DNA of 64,000 bases, from contig NZ_BMOS01000010.1 in the NCBI RefSeq assembly GCF_014647195.1, forward strand, positions 69,708 through 133,707. Direction: 5' to 3'. Both the position numbers and the translations under genes were made by a program. The notes below the pieces were generated by a model, which saw only the letters and a list, made by a program, of their open reading frames with translations, ran no database searches and was not told the DNA's origin. Below are positions 26,984 to 36,376 of this stretch, in pieces; position 1 is the stretch's first letter; every line of letters starts with the position of its first letter. Source of the stretch: Oceanobacillus indicireducens (lineage in GTDB: Bacteria; Bacillota; Bacilli; Bacillales; Amphibacillaceae).

Positions 26984-27215
26984 AAAAAAGCCCCTTCATC
27001 CTATATTATAAGGACGAAAGGGCTTGCTTCCGCGGTACCACCATTACTTGAATGTATGCACATTCCACTTCATCAATAACGCTTGATCTCGCGCCCATGT
27101 GTTGCATGGGACTCCAAAGGCAGGTTCTGCAGGTTGTCTATGGCGGAATCTCTCAGCTTATAAATTCCACTCTCTTTCATAGCAAGTACTGCATACTATT
27201 CCTTTGTCACCGTTC
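26984..27215 (-). promoter_or_regulatory. T-box leader of proBA, probably proline-specific
   Basis: On the minus strand the conserved T-box TGGTACCGCGG (27030-27040) precedes a terminator whose stem spans 26989-27024 and ends in a T-run. Upstream, stem I contains the AGTA motif (27187-27190). Opposite it lies CCT followed by a purine (27131-27133), which would be a proline specifier codon. A proline T-box on proBA agrees with Bacillus practice. The distal end overlaps the LXG pseudogene frame. Confidence 0.88.
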
Positions 27216-27551
27216 GGATATATGTACACTATTATGGCGAGGAAAGATAAGATTGTCAATAGGGAACTGTTCAACGAGTTGCTTGGTTTGCTTTTCGCCT
27301 TGCCGGACCCGATGGATCAATTCATCAGGATGGAGCTGTGGCAGAGTAACAATATCGCGGACACTTTGTATCGTATGGTTCGCAGCATCTGTCAAATTCA
27401 GTGTTGTATTCTTAACATTTTGCAGTCCGTAATTAATATCATTTTCTAAAAAACTTTGCTCAATCCTTACATTTGGAATTAATTCAAACGACTGGATTGC
27501 TTGTTCCATCCGCTTCAATCCGTTTTCAAAATCAATTAGAATTTCATACAA
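27207..27551 (-). pseudogene. Remnant of an LXG-type toxin N-terminal domain
   Basis: The 114-codon frame (LIDFENGLKRMEQAIQSFEL, then QSFLENDINYGLQNVKNTTL, ANHTIQSVRDIV) matches the middle of LXG domains, which target polymorphic toxins to type VII secretion. The start of the domain and the whole toxic C-terminus are missing. The frame ends in the proBA T-box. Two further decayed genes of the same locus precede it. Confidence 0.65.
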
Positions 27552-27556
27552 ATGGA

Positions 27557-27702
27557 TTAAAAACTTCTCATGTGCTTCCTGTCTAGCTTGTTTTCTTCTT
27601 CCTTCATACTGGAGAAAGTGGATTCAAACTGATCCGCAATAGATTTCAATTCCGATAATGAGATTTTACTTTGGCCTCGTTCAGTTTAATTTCTTTAGTC
27701 AT
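27557..27702 (-). pseudogene. Frameshifted DUF5344/YwqI-like gene
   Basis: The ATG at 27702 opens MTKEIKLNEAKVK. After a run of four A the sense continues one base out of phase as ISLSELKSIADQFESTFSSM and ends at TAA (27557). One missing A explains the shift. Short helical proteins of this kind are encoded before LXG toxins as in B. subtilis ywqH-ywqI-ywqJ. Confidence 0.6.
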
Positions 27703-27899
27703 TGATTGCGAAGCTCCTCTCTTCTTTCTTTTAAAGCAGAAATACTTGAGTTGGTCGAAGCAATTTGTTCATGTAAGCTAGTGATTGATTGTTCGAGAGT
27801 CTCTATTTCTTGTTCTAATCTATTCAGAACAGTGTTTAATTGAACCGAATTGAACCGTTCCAATGTCTTTATAACTCGCCAATAATTCCACGCTTCCAA
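27699..27899 (-). pseudogene. 5'-truncated DUF5082/YwqH-like gene
   Basis: A 66-codon coiled-coil frame (LNTVLNRLEQEIETLEQSI, then TNSSISALKERREEL) looks like the C-terminal half of the small helical protein encoded first in LXG loci. No good start site is seen, and the N-terminal half is missing. It overlaps the next remnant by 4 bp. Confidence 0.5.
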
Positions 27900-27931
27900 T
27901 TGAAGAGGGAGACTTCTTTTGGAAGTGTGTT

Positions 27932-27978
27932 AAAAAAGCTGGAGTCGAGAGGTTTCCCCCTGCGACTCCAGCTTTTTT
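27932..27978. terminator. Bidirectional terminator between the LXG remnants and the chemotaxis receptor
   Basis: A perfect 16-bp arm pair (AAAAAAGCTGGAGTCG with CGACTCCAGCTTTTTT) gives a T-run on either strand. It ends the chemotaxis gene transcript. Confidence 0.9.
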
Positions 27979-27987
27979 CATAATTGA

Positions 27988-29469
27988 TCAATCCCCAACA
28001 ACAATCCCTTTTAATTCCCCACTCAACCTATCGATCTCTTCAATCGCCTCATTGATATTGGCAATTAACTCATGTTCACTTTCTATCGTAGCAACAATTT
28101 CCTCTGTGGCTGATGCATTTTCCTCTGAAATATTTGCCACACTTTCTATTTGGGCTTGAATATCCTTAAAGTTTCTTGTCGATGATTGTACCTCTTCCAT
28201 CCCTGTAGCGAGCTCTTCATTTGTATACTGGAAAGAACCTCTTATCTCTGCAAAATATGCAGAAATTTCCTCAACTATTTTTTCTCCTTCTTTAATAGCA
28301 GATTCTCCTTGCAGGGATCGACCGTGAGCATTTCGCGATTTGTCGAAGAGTTCAGTTGTAACGCTTTCAATATCAACGGTTATATTAGCACTTTGTTCCG
28401 CTAATCTGCGAACCTCATCCGCTACAATCGCAAAACCTCTTCCATGTTCACCGGCACGCGCCGATTCAATTGCAGCATTCAACGCAAGCAGGTTCGTCTG
28501 ATCTGCGATATCCTTAATCCCCTGCAAGAGTGAATTAACGGTTTCGAGACTTGTCTGCAAATCATTCACCGTGACGACAGTTGTACTTATTGCAGTATTT
28601 ACAGTGGACATGTGATTATTAAGCTGGTTGATCTTCTGCCAGCCTTCTTGCACGTTTTCGTTCATCGCCTCTGATTTATTTACAATATCCTGCGAGATCG
28701 AAATCGATCGATTTGCCCTCTCAACGGAATCCCCCATCGCTTCACTTATGGAACTAATACTACCTGCCTCTTCTTGAATTCCTGCTGCCATCTCTTCCAC
28801 CGATTGATTAATTTGATGACTTGAATCGTAAATCGTTGTAATATTTGTGTTTAAATGGTCAATATTGTCGTCCAGTGTATGCGTATTTTCCTCAATCGTA
28901 TGTATGGTTGCTTGTAATCGCTCGGTCAAGCGCTGGGCTTCCATTTCCTTGCGATAGGATTCATCAATTAGCTCTCTTCCCCATTTCGTCAATAAGTATA
29001 AAGCAGCCATTATTCCATTAATTAACGCTAGTACCGTAATAAATCCTTTAAAGTCACTATCGATTCCGAGCAGCTCTTCCGGTTCGCTCAAATAGGTTAC
29101 AATAAATGCAAGATTAACAACGCCAATAAATATAAGTATAAGTTCTTCTTTAAAATAGAGTGTCACCATTGCGATAGACAAAAGAATAATATAATGCTTA
29201 TTTAAAGCAAACCCATCTAAATAAAACATTGATGTCGCAACAATTAATGGCAGTAAGGCGAAGATTAACCCTTTTACATATGGCGGAAAAGGTAAAAAAT
29301 AATTAGCGACTGATAAAACAACAACTAAAACTCCCGCTATAATAATACTAACCGTGTCATCCACACCTCGTGAAGAAACAATTGGTACTACTAAAAGTAA
29401 AACGATTGCTATCATCAGAAATAAATTAACCTTATGAACACGCTGTGTGTTATATGTATCTTGTTTCAT
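27988..29469 (-). CDS. Methyl-accepting chemotaxis protein with a multi-span membrane sensor
   Basis: The first ~170 residues hold about six membrane helices with almost no extracellular domain, followed directly by a coiled-coil signalling domain. The tip sequence [20 protein letters not shown] is present. A HAMP domain is not evident. I chose the ATG at 29469 because AAAGGAG stands six bases upstream; the longer frame begins with a TTG inside that region. Receptors of this kind may sense membrane or internal signals. A sigma-D-like promoter lies upstream. Confidence 0.9.
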   Translation of the reverse strand: MKQDTYNTQRVHKVNLFLMIAIVLLLVVPIVSSRGVDDTVSIIIAGVLVVVLSVANYFLPFPPYVKGLIFALLPLIVATSMFYLDGFALNKHYIILLSIAMVTLYFKEELILIFIGVVNLAFIVTYLSEPEELLGIDSDFKGFITVLALINGIMAALYLLTKWGRELIDESYRKEMEAQRLTERLQATIHTIEENTHTLDDNIDHLNTNITTIYDSSHQINQSVEEMAAGIQEEAGSISSISEAMGDSVERANRSISISQDIVNKSEAMNENVQEGWQKINQLNNHMSTVNTAISTTVVTVNDLQTSLETVNSLLQGIKDIADQTNLLALNAAIESARAGEHGRGFAIVADEVRRLAEQSANITVDIESVTTELFDKSRNAHGRSLQGESAIKEGEKIVEEISAYFAEIRGSFQYTNEELATGMEEVQSSTRNFKDIQAQIESVANISEENASATEEIVATIESEHELIANINEAIEEIDRLSGELKGIVVGD

Positions 29470-29510
29470 GTCAATCTCCTTTTTCAATTTTCTTATACAT
29501 CCCGCTTCTA

Positions 29511-29537
29511 TTATCGGTTATCCGGAGGCGAAGTTAA
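29511..29537 (-). promoter_or_regulatory. Putative sigma-D (flagellar/chemotaxis) promoter
   Basis: On the minus strand TTAA (29534-29537), 15 bp, and ACCGATAA (29511-29518) approach the sigma-D consensus TAAA-N15-GCCGATAA. It stands about 40 bp before the start of the chemotaxis receptor gene. Confidence 0.55.
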
Positions 29538-29641
29538 ATCAAACTGTAAATATATGTATTTATTCACTCCACATGATTTTTCCATAAAAATACAGTATAC
29601 TATCCTATGTTATCACAACTTATGTACTAGGAGGAAGTAAT

Positions 29642-30670
29642 ATGAGAATCGCAATTTTGGGCGCAGGGTCCTTAGGGACAATCATTGGAGCATACCTTTC
29701 TAAGAACAACGAACTAGTTGAGCTGATCGATGTTAATCAGGCGCATGTGGATGCCTTAAATCAATCGGGGGCTACAATTACTGGTACAATAAATGAAACG
29801 ATCCCTGTAAAAGCAATCACACCGGATCAAATGGAGGGCCATTATGATTTAGTGCTTTTATTAACGAAGCAATTGTATAATACAGACGTTTTGAAAAATC
29901 TCACTCCACACTTAGATACGGATAGTATTGTTTTATCATTACAAAATGGGGTTCCAGAAGATTCCTTAGCTTCTATTTTAGGAAAGAAACGAATAGTTGG
30001 CGGATCAGTTGAATTTGGAGCAACGTGGGTCGAGCCCGGGGTATCTGAATTAACAACAGCTGCTGAGTCTTTCCAAGCAAATGCTTTCCAAATCGGTGAG
30101 TTAGATGGGACAACTACAGACCGCATTCAACAAATTAAAGGTATTCTTGATGCTGTAGGTAACACAACAATTTCTGCAAATCTCATCGGAACAAAGTGGG
30201 CAAAATTGCTAGTAAACGTCGCGATGAGTGGTATGTCCGCTGCTTTAGGTTGTACATATGGAGATGTTTTAAAGGATGAAGTTGCAGTAACGAGTGCTGT
30301 CATGTTAGCCGATGAAACGATTAAAGTTGGCACTGCATCCGGTGTCGAGTTTGACGAACTTGCTGGATTTAATTTAAACATCTTTAATATTGCTGCAGAC
30401 AAATCGAACTTGCCAGAAGCTATTGGCTTTTCGAAAAAAGCATTTGGCCCACAAGCTTTACTGAAAGCAAGTATGCTGCAAGACCTTGAGAAGAAACAAA
30501 GAACGGAGATTGATTATATAAATGGGTTTGTAGCTTCGAAAGGAAAAGAAGTGAACATCAACACTCCGTTTAATGATTTACTTGTGCGATTGGTGAAGAA
30601 AGCCGAGGAAGGAAAAGGGCTTCCTGAATTTGAGGAGAATCTTGCTTATTTTAGAGAGTTGCTTTCCTAA
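29642..30670 (+). CDS. Ketopantoate reductase-family dehydrogenase
   Basis: The 342-residue protein has an N-terminal NADP-binding motif AILGAGSLGTIIGAYL, the central SLQNGVPEDSL loop and KWAKLLVNVAMSGMSAALG, which holds the active-site lysine and asparagine of the ketopantoate reductase family (PanE/ApbA). It may make pantoate for coenzyme A, or be one of the many paralogues with other substrates. No pantothenate genes adjoin it. AGGAGGAAG stands before the ATG. Confidence 0.85.
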   Translation: MRIAILGAGSLGTIIGAYLSKNNELVELIDVNQAHVDALNQSGATITGTINETIPVKAITPDQMEGHYDLVLLLTKQLYNTDVLKNLTPHLDTDSIVLSLQNGVPEDSLASILGKKRIVGGSVEFGATWVEPGVSELTTAAESFQANAFQIGELDGTTTDRIQQIKGILDAVGNTTISANLIGTKWAKLLVNVAMSGMSAALGCTYGDVLKDEVAVTSAVMLADETIKVGTASGVEFDELAGFNLNIFNIAADKSNLPEAIGFSKKAFGPQALLKASMLQDLEKKQRTEIDYINGFVASKGKEVNINTPFNDLLVRLVKKAEEGKGLPEFEENLAYFRELLS

Positions 30671-30693
30671 TTTATCACATATTAACGGTCTGT
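30671..30693 (+). repeat. bcr1-like element, solitary left end
   Basis: Only TTTATCACATATTAACGGTC and a few more bases remain, directly after the stop codon of the reductase gene. The rest of the element is absent. Confidence 0.6.
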
Positions 30694-30758
30694 TTATTAT
30701 TTGTAAACACAGCTTTCATTATAAAAAATTTTATGTACTTTTCATTATACAACCATCG

Positions 30759-30845
30759 TTATTTTCGGTTTTTAGATACAATTACTAAATTGATTACAGA
30801 CACCACAAGAGCCACAATTGAAATCATTAAGGCTGCAGCCACCAT
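30759..30845 (-). CDS. 28-residue hydrophobic peptide, type I toxin-like
   Basis: The peptide is one membrane helix (VAAALMISIVALVVSVINLV) followed by the basic tail VSKNRK. AAAGGGTG stands six bases before the ATG. Length, single helix and charged C-terminus match Firmicute type I toxins and holin-like toxin peptides. A second such gene lies 100 bp upstream on the same strand. Function is inferred only from shape. Confidence 0.55.
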   Translation of the reverse strand: MVAAALMISIVALVVSVINLVIVSKNRK

Positions 30846-30861
30846 AATTTTCACCCTTTAT

Positions 30862-30980
30862 GTTGATTTTTTTGAATAAAGAGGGTATGATTGACATAGA
30901 TTATGGTTAGGAGGAGATTTTACTCCCCTCCCATGTGGTTTAGAACTCTAACGTTGTGAGCGTTTAGAGTTCTTTTTCTT
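30862..30980 (+). ncRNA. Putative antisense antitoxin RNA with promoter and terminator
   Basis: On the plus strand TTGATT (30863-30868), 17 bp and TATGAT (30886-30891) form a promoter. The short RNA from about 30898 would fold into a GGAGGAG/CTCCCCTCC hairpin and end at the terminator AGAACTCTAA/TTAGAGTTCT (30942-30973) with a T-rich tail. It overlaps the 3' end of the 44-residue peptide gene on the other strand. This is the usual geometry of an antitoxin RNA. Confidence 0.55.
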
Positions 30981-31082
30981 TTTACGTCTTTTGTTGTCTC
31001 TATCTAATAATATGACAATCAGATTAGTGATTGCTATTATCAGATTGACTACAGACGTAATCAGAATCAAAACCTGCTCCAT
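30948..31082 (-). CDS. 44-residue membrane peptide with a polybasic tail, type I toxin-like
   Basis: After MEQ comes one hydrophobic helix (VLILITSVVNLIIAITNLIV), then ILLDRDNKRRKKKKNSKRSQ. GGGAGGG stands eight bases before the ATG. The stop codon lies inside the palindromic terminator at 30942-30973, which serves both strands. The convergent antisense RNA on the plus strand overlaps its end. It resembles TxpA/BsrG-type toxins in layout; sequence identity is not claimed. Confidence 0.6.
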   Translation of the reverse strand: MEQVLILITSVVNLIIAITNLIVILLDRDNKRRKKKKNSKRSQR

Positions 31083-31328
31083 ACTTCTATGCCCTCCCTT
31101 CTATAAAGGGATGGAAGGTATCATACCCTCAAGTCTAAATATACATAATTATTTACATTTACTCAAGTCGTTCCAATCTTTTAAGACACGTTCAAAATAT
31201 ATTTTCTTCCTACATACCACTTACGACTCCCAAAGTCTGCTTACCATATGTAGCTACTAAATACTTTGCCATTTTTTTAAAGTACTCCGGTACAATGCAG
31301 TGATCCTTCACCGTCTTATTTTGCTATT

Positions 31329-31687
31329 GAGGCTGGGACATAACTATTCTAATATGAATTAAATCCGAACAAAACTGCTAACTAGCCCCGGGAATATACG
31401 GAGACTCCAGCAGGAGGCCGGCTAAGTACGGTCACGTCCTGTGATCAACGCCGGCACTAGAACCTCCTGTTCGTCGGTCGGCATCGGTGAGACCCCGCAG
31501 GGCGGTAGCCCGAGGCAGACTAAGAACGCCACGTCCTGTGGCAACGTCTGCATTAGCACATCCTATGCGTCGAGGCTCACCAGCCGCCTGCGGAAAGCGT
31601 AGTATATTCCCGGAGCGGTTGTTGATGCTCTTTCTTATCATTTGTTCGGATTTATAACCATACTAAGAAGTTATGTCCCAGCCTCGT
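31329..31687. repeat. 359-bp near-palindromic structured element
   Basis: The ends are inverted repeats of 17 bp (GAGGCTGGGACATAACT), continued by matching blocks AAATCCGAACAAA and CCGGGAATATAC on either side. The GC-rich centre has two nested hairpins of one plan: GCCGGC..TCACGTCCTGTGA..GCCGGC and GCAGAC..GCCACGTCCTGTGGC..GTCTGC, each followed by an A(C/T)TAG block. It holds no protein gene; a 69-codon frame inside is an artefact. It is either a MITE-like element or an RNA gene. Confidence 0.75.
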
Positions 31688-31820
31688 GTTTTTTTATACT
31701 TGCACATTTTTAAAGATCCCCTAAAAATAGTATGCTAGAACGCGTGTATAATTGAACTGTAAATGAGGATAACCAAAAAATCATTTTAAATATATAGTCT
31801 AAATAGGAGAGGGTAAAAAT

Positions 31821-32657
31821 ATGGCAGCAAATATTAAAGAAATGAAAAATGAAAAGAAAGAACAGCTTTTTCAGCTTACGAATGAATTTAGTAGGATACA
31901 TTTAAATGAAGAATATGATGTAGTAATCGAAAAATTAATAAATAAAATGGCTAGAAAACGTGAAGTTCCATTCCTTAAGGGGAGAATTGATATTTGGGCA
32001 GCTGCTATCATCCATGCACTCGGAACAATCAACTTTTTATTTGATAAGGATACAGAGCCATATGTTTCTTCTCCATCTGTTATTTATGATCACTTCAATA
32101 CCAAACAAAGCACCACCTCACAAAGGTCAAAGCAAATTAGGGATATGTTTAATTTGTCTTATTTTGACAGCACTTTCGGTGTAGAATCAGTCAATAAACG
32201 CAGTCCATTTAATCAATTAACAACTATCGATGGCTTTATAGTTCCGAAAAGTATAATAGAAGAAGAATTCGTTATAAGTGATTGGGAGTTAAGAGTTGCA
32301 GAAATAATAGGCTTATCTTTAGTAAAAAAAGCATACAGTGATTTAGAATTGTCTGAATTACTGCAAGTAACGGATGAAAGACTCCTTCGCTATCATGCAT
32401 TCTTGCAAAAAGAAATGAAATTCCCTTTTAGAATAACGACTAAACAACAAATTGGTCTATTTTTAATAGAAGAACATATCGATTTTATTCGATTAGAGCA
32501 GGACATAAAAGTTCATCATCTATATGGAATTTTAGTGGAATGCATCCAAAAAGAAGAAAAAAAATATATCCCTTTAGCCGAATTGGAGCTTGATGAGAGT
32601 CATGAGAATTATAACTTAGTGAATGATTATCAGGGCTGGTTTTGGAATTATCGATAG
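31821..32657 (+). CDS. DUF6398-like protein of unknown function
   Basis: The 278-residue soluble protein shows a domain with KREVPFLKGRIDIWAAAIIH and GTINFLFDKDTEPYVS, which I associate with DUF6398. In that family an HTH-like segment (TTSQRSKQIRDMF) follows. The C-terminal half has no motif I know. AGGAGAGGG precedes the start. It stands alone between a structured repeat and an ABC exporter, so the context gives no function. Confidence 0.6.
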   Translation: MAANIKEMKNEKKEQLFQLTNEFSRIHLNEEYDVVIEKLINKMARKREVPFLKGRIDIWAAAIIHALGTINFLFDKDTEPYVSSPSVIYDHFNTKQSTTSQRSKQIRDMFNLSYFDSTFGVESVNKRSPFNQLTTIDGFIVPKSIIEEEFVISDWELRVAEIIGLSLVKKAYSDLELSELLQVTDERLLRYHAFLQKEMKFPFRITTKQQIGLFLIEEHIDFIRLEQDIKVHHLYGILVECIQKEEKKYIPLAELELDESHENYNLVNDYQGWFWNYR

Positions 32658-32772
32658 GTCTAAGTAGAGAACATCTATCTATATTCACACCCTACACACC
32701 ATTGCATTCCCAATCACACATTGTTATGTTAGAAAGTGAATAACAGATGAAGGGAAAGTGGGGTTTAAAGGG

Positions 32773-33564
32773 ATGAAAGAAAAAGTGTTATCACTGCAAA
32801 ATCTAAGAATGAGTTATTCCGATAAGGACGTTCTAAATGGGATTAACCTAGAAGTTTACCGCGGACAAATCATCGGATATATCGGTCCGAACGGTGCAGG
32901 GAAAAGTACAACATTAAAAATCATGCTCGGATTAGTTGATGGTTATGGCGGGGTCGTCGAAATCTTTGGTAAGAATATTGCATCAAGCGATGTTACATAT
33001 AAACAAAAAATTGGTTATGTACCCGAAAACGCAGAGATTTACGATAACTTGACAGCTGCTGAATATCTCACATTTATAGGTGAATTGTATGGTATGGACC
33101 GGGAAATTGCGGAAACGAAAGCATGGAGTCTTCTAGAAGAATTTGATATGGGAGAAGTTTTCCATTCGAGAATCTCCTCTTTCTCTAAGGGGATGAGGCA
33201 AAAGGTTCTGATCATCTCTAGCCTTCTGCATAATCCGGATTTGATTTTCCTTGATGAACCATTAAGCGGGTTGGATGCAAACAGTGTGATGGTTATTAAA
33301 GATATGCTGGAAGCTTTGGCTAATCAGGGAAAAACGATTTTTTATTCCTCTCATATTATGGATGTCGTTGAAAAGATAAGTAATCGCATTGTTCTCTTAG
33401 TGGACGGTGAAATTGCTGCGGATGGTTCTTTTGATGATCTCAAAGAGCAAAGTAAGGCGGGTTCGCTTGAAGCGATATTTAATCAATTAACAGGATTTGA
33501 TGAGCATCAAGAAACAGCGAGAAAAATTGTCTCCATTGTAACTGGGGATGAGCAACATGGGTGA
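32773..33564 (+). CDS. ABC transporter ATP-binding protein
   Basis: The protein has Walker A GPNGAGKST near residue 40, Q-loop region, signature FSKGMRQK, Walker B LIFLDEPLSGLD and the switch histidine in YSSHIMD. The type is that of exporters such as those for drugs or bacteriocins (CcmA family). The permease gene follows with a 17-bp overlap. The start is uncertain: ATG at 32773 or GTG at 32758. Confidence 0.88.
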   Translation: MKEKVLSLQNLRMSYSDKDVLNGINLEVYRGQIIGYIGPNGAGKSTTLKIMLGLVDGYGGVVEIFGKNIASSDVTYKQKIGYVPENAEIYDNLTAAEYLTFIGELYGMDREIAETKAWSLLEEFDMGEVFHSRISSFSKGMRQKVLIISSLLHNPDLIFLDEPLSGLDANSVMVIKDMLEALANQGKTIFYSSHIMDVVEKISNRIVLLVDGEIAADGSFDDLKEQSKAGSLEAIFNQLTGFDEHQETARKIVSIVTGDEQHG

Positions 33565-35173
33565 TATCCGTATTTTAAAAGTGTTGGATATTTTCCAGTC
33601 GGTTTTCCGTAAATTAAATATTGATTATGAAATGATGCGGAAAATCCTTGAAATAAAACTGACAATGGATGGCCGGCGTGTTCCAACCATTCTCAGTAAT
33701 GCGAAGAAAAAGGAAGGAAATCAATTTCTTAAATCGTTATGGATTTATGCAATATATGGTCTTCTCCTTCTTCCATTTGGATTTTTGGGTGATAATTATT
33801 TTTTCCAGGTAAGTATTATAGCAGGAGTTGCCATGTTCATCCTGACTACATCGCTGATTTCAGACTTTTCCTCTGTACTTCTGGATATCCGGGATAAGGT
33901 GATATTGAATACAAAGCCAGTAAATAATCGGACGATCCATGCAGCTAAGTTTTTTCATGTTGCGATTTATTTGACGCTGCTTACCGGGGCATTCATCTCG
34001 ATACCAGCATTTGTATTTCTTTTTACAAAAGGTTTTATTTACTTTCTTCTATTTCTTGTAATCATCTTTTTAATAGACCTATTAGTATTGGCTCTTACTG
34101 CATTAATCTATATGCTGGTGCTACGACTTTTCGATGGTGAAAAATTGAAGGATATTATTAATTACGTGCAAATATTACTTGCTGTAGGAGTGATAGTCGG
34201 CTATCAAATTATTATAAGGTTATTTGACGTTGTAGATTTCGAGTATGTGTATGACTTTAGCTGGTGGCATGTATTGATCCCGCCAATATGGTTTAGTGCA
34301 CCATTTGAACTTGTGCTAAATCATAATTATACGAGCGAGATTATCATTCTTTCCGTACTTGCCGTATTAGTACCACTCCTTTCGTTTTTCTTCTATTACT
34401 TGTCTATGCCAGCTTTCGAACGGAATTTGCAAAAGCTGATGGAAGAATCAAGTACGAAAAAGAAGAAAAAACGGACGCTAAATGACCTGATTGAAAAATT
34501 AATTTGTTTTAGCAACGAAGAAAGAGTATTTTACCGCTTTTCTTCCATTATGATAAGCCGGGAAAGAGATTTTAAATTAAAGGTCTACCCTTCATTGGGA
34601 ATGGCATTTGTTTTCCCATTAATCTTCCTTTTTAACAATTTGAGCTTTCAAACACTGGAAGAGTTAGGGCAAGGAAAATCCTTTTTAACCATTTATTTTT
34701 CCACTGTTATCATCGGAACAGTTGTTTATATGCTGCAGTTTTCCGCAAAATACAAAGGTGCATGGATTTTTCGAACAACACCGATTCAAAAGCATTCTAT
34801 TGTCTATAGTGCTGCTTTAAAAGCAATGTTTGTAAAGCTGTACTTACCGATTATGCTTGTACTGTCGATTCTTTACATCTGGATATTTTCCATTCGTATC
34901 CTGCCTGATATAGCAGTTGTTTTTGTCATTGCTTTATTGCTGATGCTTATCGCTTATAAGCTGTTTAATAAAGGAGAATATCCGTTTACCGAGCCGATTG
35001 AAACGGCCCAGCAAGGCGGTAGTACTGCATGGATCATTATCCTGTTAATGATTATTATTGGGATATTTGTGCTAATACATCTATTAATCTCCTTTATACC
35101 TTTTGCAATTTATGGTTATCTGGTGGTTCTTATCGTGGTTACGACTATTTTATGGAAGCGGACGTTTAGGTAG
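33548..35173 (+). CDS. ABC transporter permease
   Basis: The 541-residue membrane protein has about ten to twelve hydrophobic segments in two groups (residues ~65-290 and ~350-540) with a basic cytoplasmic loop between (STKKKKKRTLNDL). It is the partner of the overlapping ATPase gene. The substrate is unknown. No similarity to a specific exporter could be named. Confidence 0.8.
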   Translation: MSNMGDIRILKVLDIFQSVFRKLNIDYEMMRKILEIKLTMDGRRVPTILSNAKKKEGNQFLKSLWIYAIYGLLLLPFGFLGDNYFFQVSIIAGVAMFILTTSLISDFSSVLLDIRDKVILNTKPVNNRTIHAAKFFHVAIYLTLLTGAFISIPAFVFLFTKGFIYFLLFLVIIFLIDLLVLALTALIYMLVLRLFDGEKLKDIINYVQILLAVGVIVGYQIIIRLFDVVDFEYVYDFSWWHVLIPPIWFSAPFELVLNHNYTSEIIILSVLAVLVPLLSFFFYYLSMPAFERNLQKLMEESSTKKKKKRTLNDLIEKLICFSNEERVFYRFSSIMISRERDFKLKVYPSLGMAFVFPLIFLFNNLSFQTLEELGQGKSFLTIYFSTVIIGTVVYMLQFSAKYKGAWIFRTTPIQKHSIVYSAALKAMFVKLYLPIMLVLSILYIWIFSIRILPDIAVVFVIALLLMLIAYKLFNKGEYPFTEPIETAQQGGSTAWIIILLMIIIGIFVLIHLLISFIPFAIYGYLVVLIVVTTILWKRTFR

Positions 35174-35187
35174 AAGTTAACGAATTG

Positions 35188-35235
35188 AAGGACAGTCTGA
35201 ACCGACTCTAATCGGTTAAGTGGACTGTCCTTTTT
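35188..35235 (+). terminator. Terminator of the ABC transporter operon
   Basis: AAGGACAGTC pairs with GACTGTCCTT around an inner AACCGA/TCGGTT stem, and TTTTT follows on the plus strand. The M20 peptidase gene converges from the other side. Confidence 0.85.
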
Positions 35236-35249
35236 CATTCGCTTATCAG

Positions 35250-36332
35250 CTACTTTCGCAAATTACCTTCCAAAGATAAAACAAAATCCATCAGCACATC
35301 CCGGTATTCTCTCACCGAATCAACGTAAACCATTTCGTTCTCACCATGCCAATCACTGCCGATCGGTCCAAATTCTACAGCGGCACCTCCATACTCGGTA
35401 AAAAATTGTCCATCGCTGGAACCATGTTGGCCGAATAGATTAACTTTTTCCAGATGAGTAATTCGTTTAATTGATTCTTCTAACGCTTCCACATAAGGAT
35501 TGTCTTCTTTTGTCTTGATTGGATTATTGCGATTATGGATTGATAATCTGCAGTCTGTAATTGTCTTAATCTGATGAACGATATCTTCCGGAGATTGATG
35601 TGGCAGATATCTGATGTCCAGTGACATCTCACACCGCTCTGGGACTTTATTATAAACGGTCCCTCCTTGGATCTTTGCGAGATTGATAGAGGGCTTTGTA
35701 AACATGGATGAACTTTCTTGTGCAAAAGGAAGCTCTAATATTTCTTCATAGAGTTCAATTGCTTTCGTTATTGCATTTGTACCTTCCCAAGGTCGGCTTC
35801 CATGTGCAGGTTTTCCCAGGACAGTAATATCAACCTGGAGTACTCCTTTAGACTGAATGCCGATCCCTAGGTTTGTTGGTTCACCGCAAATAATAAAGTC
35901 TCCCAAGTACCCTTTTTCCGTTAAATATTTGGTTCCATACTTGCCACCTGTCTCCTCATCTGGAACGATTTGAAGCATAACCTTGGATGTTAATTCCATA
36001 TCTTTCAATTGAGCAGCTGCCACCATCGAGGCAGCCACCCCTGCTTTCATATCAGCAGTACCACGGCCATACATTTTCCCATCTTCCATATATGGTTGGA
36101 ATTGTCTTTCCTCTGCTGCAATGACATCGATATGTCCGTTCAAGACAATCCTAGAATCACCTTGGCCTAATTCACTTACAAGCATGTGAAATCCGTGACT
36201 TTCTATTTTTTTAACAGGGACATCTTGGTTGGTTAACCATTGCTCGCAATAAGCAATTGCTTCATTCGCACCTGCCTTTGTGGAACTGTCTATTTTTATT
36301 AATTCTTCTAGTAAGGGAATTGGATCACACAT
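35250..36332 (-). CDS. M20-family metallopeptidase/deacylase (ArgE/DapE-like)
   Basis: The 360-residue protein has the M20 metal-ligand pattern: GHIDVI near residue 80, ADMKAGVAASM near 112 and PDEETGGKYGTKYL near 142. The central dimerisation domain lies about 175-280. Such enzymes remove acyl groups from amino acids or cut dipeptides. It directly follows an ATP-grasp ligase gene on the same strand (44-bp gap), so the pair may make and break the same amide. The substrate is not known. Confidence 0.85.
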   Translation of the reverse strand: MCDPIPLLEELIKIDSSTKAGANEAIAYCEQWLTNQDVPVKKIESHGFHMLVSELGQGDSRIVLNGHIDVIAAEERQFQPYMEDGKMYGRGTADMKAGVAASMVAAAQLKDMELTSKVMLQIVPDEETGGKYGTKYLTEKGYLGDFIICGEPTNLGIGIQSKGVLQVDITVLGKPAHGSRPWEGTNAITKAIELYEEILELPFAQESSSMFTKPSINLAKIQGGTVYNKVPERCEMSLDIRYLPHQSPEDIVHQIKTITDCRLSIHNRNNPIKTKEDNPYVEALEESIKRITHLEKVNLFGQHGSSDGQFFTEYGGAAVEFGPIGSDWHGENEMVYVDSVREYRDVLMDFVLSLEGNLRK

Positions 36333-36376
36333 TTTATCCCTCCTGCATTTAAAATATTCAAGTGTTTTACCAGCAG

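Noticed and set aside
31432..31641. 69-codon open frame in the 31-kb structured element
   Set aside because: It lies wholly in the nested hairpins, has no ribosome-binding site and a composition unlike neighbouring genes.
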